DNA of 5,075 bases from Thermoplasmata archaeon (lineage in GTDB: Archaea > Thermoplasmatota > Thermoplasmata > Lutacidiplasmatales > UBA184): assembly GCA_013044425.1 (NCBI GenBank), contig JABEUK010000119.1, positions 1-5,075 of the forward strand, given 5' to 3'. The position numbers were made by a program, and so were the translations under genes. The notes under the pieces were generated by a model that was not told the DNA's origin, made no database searches, and saw nothing but the letters and a program-made list of their open reading frames with translations. Below are positions 4,334-5,075 of this stretch, one piece after another. Every line of letters starts with the position of its first letter. Within the stretch, counting starts at the first letter, position 1.

Positions 4334-5014
4334 ATGGCGACCACTTCGACACCGAGCCCCCCGGGCGCCCCCACGAACGATGGGGGGTCCGGCCTTCAAG
4401 TCCTCAACGACCGGCTCCTGCGCTGGCAGGCGGACGGAACGCTCGACCGGCTATTCGCCCTCGCGGAGGGTGTCGTGGGTATCACCGATGCGGTCACCGA
4501 TCGAATGCTGGGATCGGCCGGCTCGACCCTCGTCGGAGCGCTCTCCCTGGTCGACTGGATCGCGCAGGACGAACGACGGCGCGACGTCCTCTTCTACCTC
4601 GTCGAGAAGCTCGCGGAGTGGAAGGAGACCGGAGCCCTCGAGACCCTCGTCACGCTCCTCGAAGGCGCCGTCGGAGTCGCCCAGGCGACGTCCGACGAGA
4701 TGGTCGCATCGGCAGGGGCGTCGGCGGTCGGATGGGTCCGCTTCGTGGAGTCGCTGCCGGCCAAGGAAGAGATGGAACCGCTCATCGCGACCCTCGTGGA
4801 GAACGCGCCCGCGCTGACCTCGCTCGCCTCATCCCTCCAGATCCTCTCCGAGCCGGAGCGTCGGGAACGCGAGCTGGCCCGGGTTCCGGCGGTATCGGGT
4901 ATTTTCGGACTTGGACGCGCGCTCGGCGATCCCGAGATCCAGCGGGGGGTCCGCCTCGCCCTCCTCGTCTTCAAGGAGATGGGACGCCAGACGCCTCCCC
5001 CGGCCCGGCCGTAG
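4334..5014 (+). CDS. DUF1641-family protein with internal duplication
   Basis: The 226-aa product ends with the DUF1641 hallmark GIFGLGRALGDPEIQRG (189-205), followed by a hydrophobic helix leading to FKEMGR. DUF1641 proteins often neighbour SQR-like or formate dehydrogenase genes, and their biochemical role is not established. Upstream of the hallmark, residues 26-80 and 91-145 are clear internal repeats with an offset of 65 residues. Paired positions include W31/W96, G35/G100, E45-G46/E110-G111, G49/G114, M58/M123 and the SAGS/SAGA segment. The repeat pattern is amphipathic helical. The first 20 residues are a Pro/Ser/Thr/Gly-rich tail. No Cys, signal peptide or clear transmembrane helix is seen. 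ATG 4334 follows the sqr-like stop by 11 nt and has GAGGGG (4322-4327) at suitable spacing. Same-operon context suggests a scaffold or partner for the SQR-like enzyme (inference). Confidence 0.85.
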   Translation: MATTSTPSPPGAPTNDGGSGLQVLNDRLLRWQADGTLDRLFALAEGVVGITDAVTDRMLGSAGSTLVGALSLVDWIAQDERRRDVLFYLVEKLAEWKETGALETLVTLLEGAVGVAQATSDEMVASAGASAVGWVRFVESLPAKEEMEPLIATLVENAPALTSLASSLQILSEPERRERELARVPAVSGIFGLGRALGDPEIQRGVRLALLVFKEMGRQTPPPARP

Positions 5015-5059
5015 GCCGCATGATCGGCCGATGGTCTCTCCGGTTGCACCGGGACGCCG

Positions 5060-5075
5060 ATGAACGGTGAGAGCG
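5060..5075 (+). CDS. Possible start of a further gene (cut by window edge)
   Basis: ATG 5060 opens a frame (MNGES) that is still open at the window end, 45 nt after the DUF1641 stop. A GTG at 5067 is an alternative start in another frame. No convincing ribosome binding site is visible and five codons cannot show coding character. The call rests only on the dense same-strand packing of the region. Confidence 0.15.

Noticed and set aside
1..5075. CRISPR array, tRNA/rRNA genes, insertion sequence or phage elements
   Set aside because: I saw no regularly spaced repeats, tRNA-like cloverleaf, transposase frame or terminal inverted repeats. Almost all of the window is explained by coding genes.

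Overview
This is a compact, GC-rich window (roughly 60-65% G+C by eye) with every convincing gene on the + strand. It encodes little besides proteins that carry or oxidise reduced sulfur. The likely source is a sulfur-oxidising or sulfur-relaying prokaryote. The combination of TusA, DsrE2, a sulfide:quinone-reductase-like flavoprotein and a DUF1641 protein is familiar from acidophilic and thermophilic archaea and from some bacteria. An AT-rich island with a TATA-like element ahead of the second gene block would suit a high-GC archaeon, for example a Thermoplasmata relative. Nothing in the window (no rRNA, tRNA or lineage marker) settles archaeon versus bacterium, so this placement is inference.

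Block 1 (1-1592) starts with the C-terminal end of an unrecognised protein (1-174). A tightly packed DsrEFH/TusDCB-like triad follows: DsrE/TusD-like (185-541), DsrF/TusC-like (548-898) and DsrH/TusB-like (895-1224). Next is an unrecognised 123-aa protein (1221-1592) whose start overlaps the dsrH-like stop. The spacings are 10 nt, 6 nt and two 4-nt overlaps (GTGA and ATGA), so the block looks like one translationally coupled operon.

A non-coding gap of about 110 nt (1593-1702) separates the blocks. It holds a strikingly AT-rich stretch (about 1631-1670) that probably carries the promoter of block 2.

Block 2 (1703-5014) encodes TusA-1 (CPMP motif), DsrE2-1, DsrE2-2 (diverged, with a Pro/Gly-rich linker), TusA-2 (CPGP motif, start overlapping the dsrE2-2 stop), an SQR-like FAD oxidoreductase with two candidate redox cysteines, and a DUF1641 protein with a clear internal duplication. 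The last 61 nt may contain the start of a further gene, but this cannot be judged.

Working model (inference): the SQR-like enzyme oxidises sulfide, or a related sulfane-sulfur species, at the membrane and passes electrons to quinone, with the DUF1641 protein as a possible partner. The sulfur would then be handed as protein persulfide through the two TusA proteins, the DsrE2 proteins and the DsrEFH-like complex to an acceptor outside this window, such as an Hdr-like or Dsr system or tRNA/cofactor thiolation. No dsrAB, hdr or sox gene is visible here.
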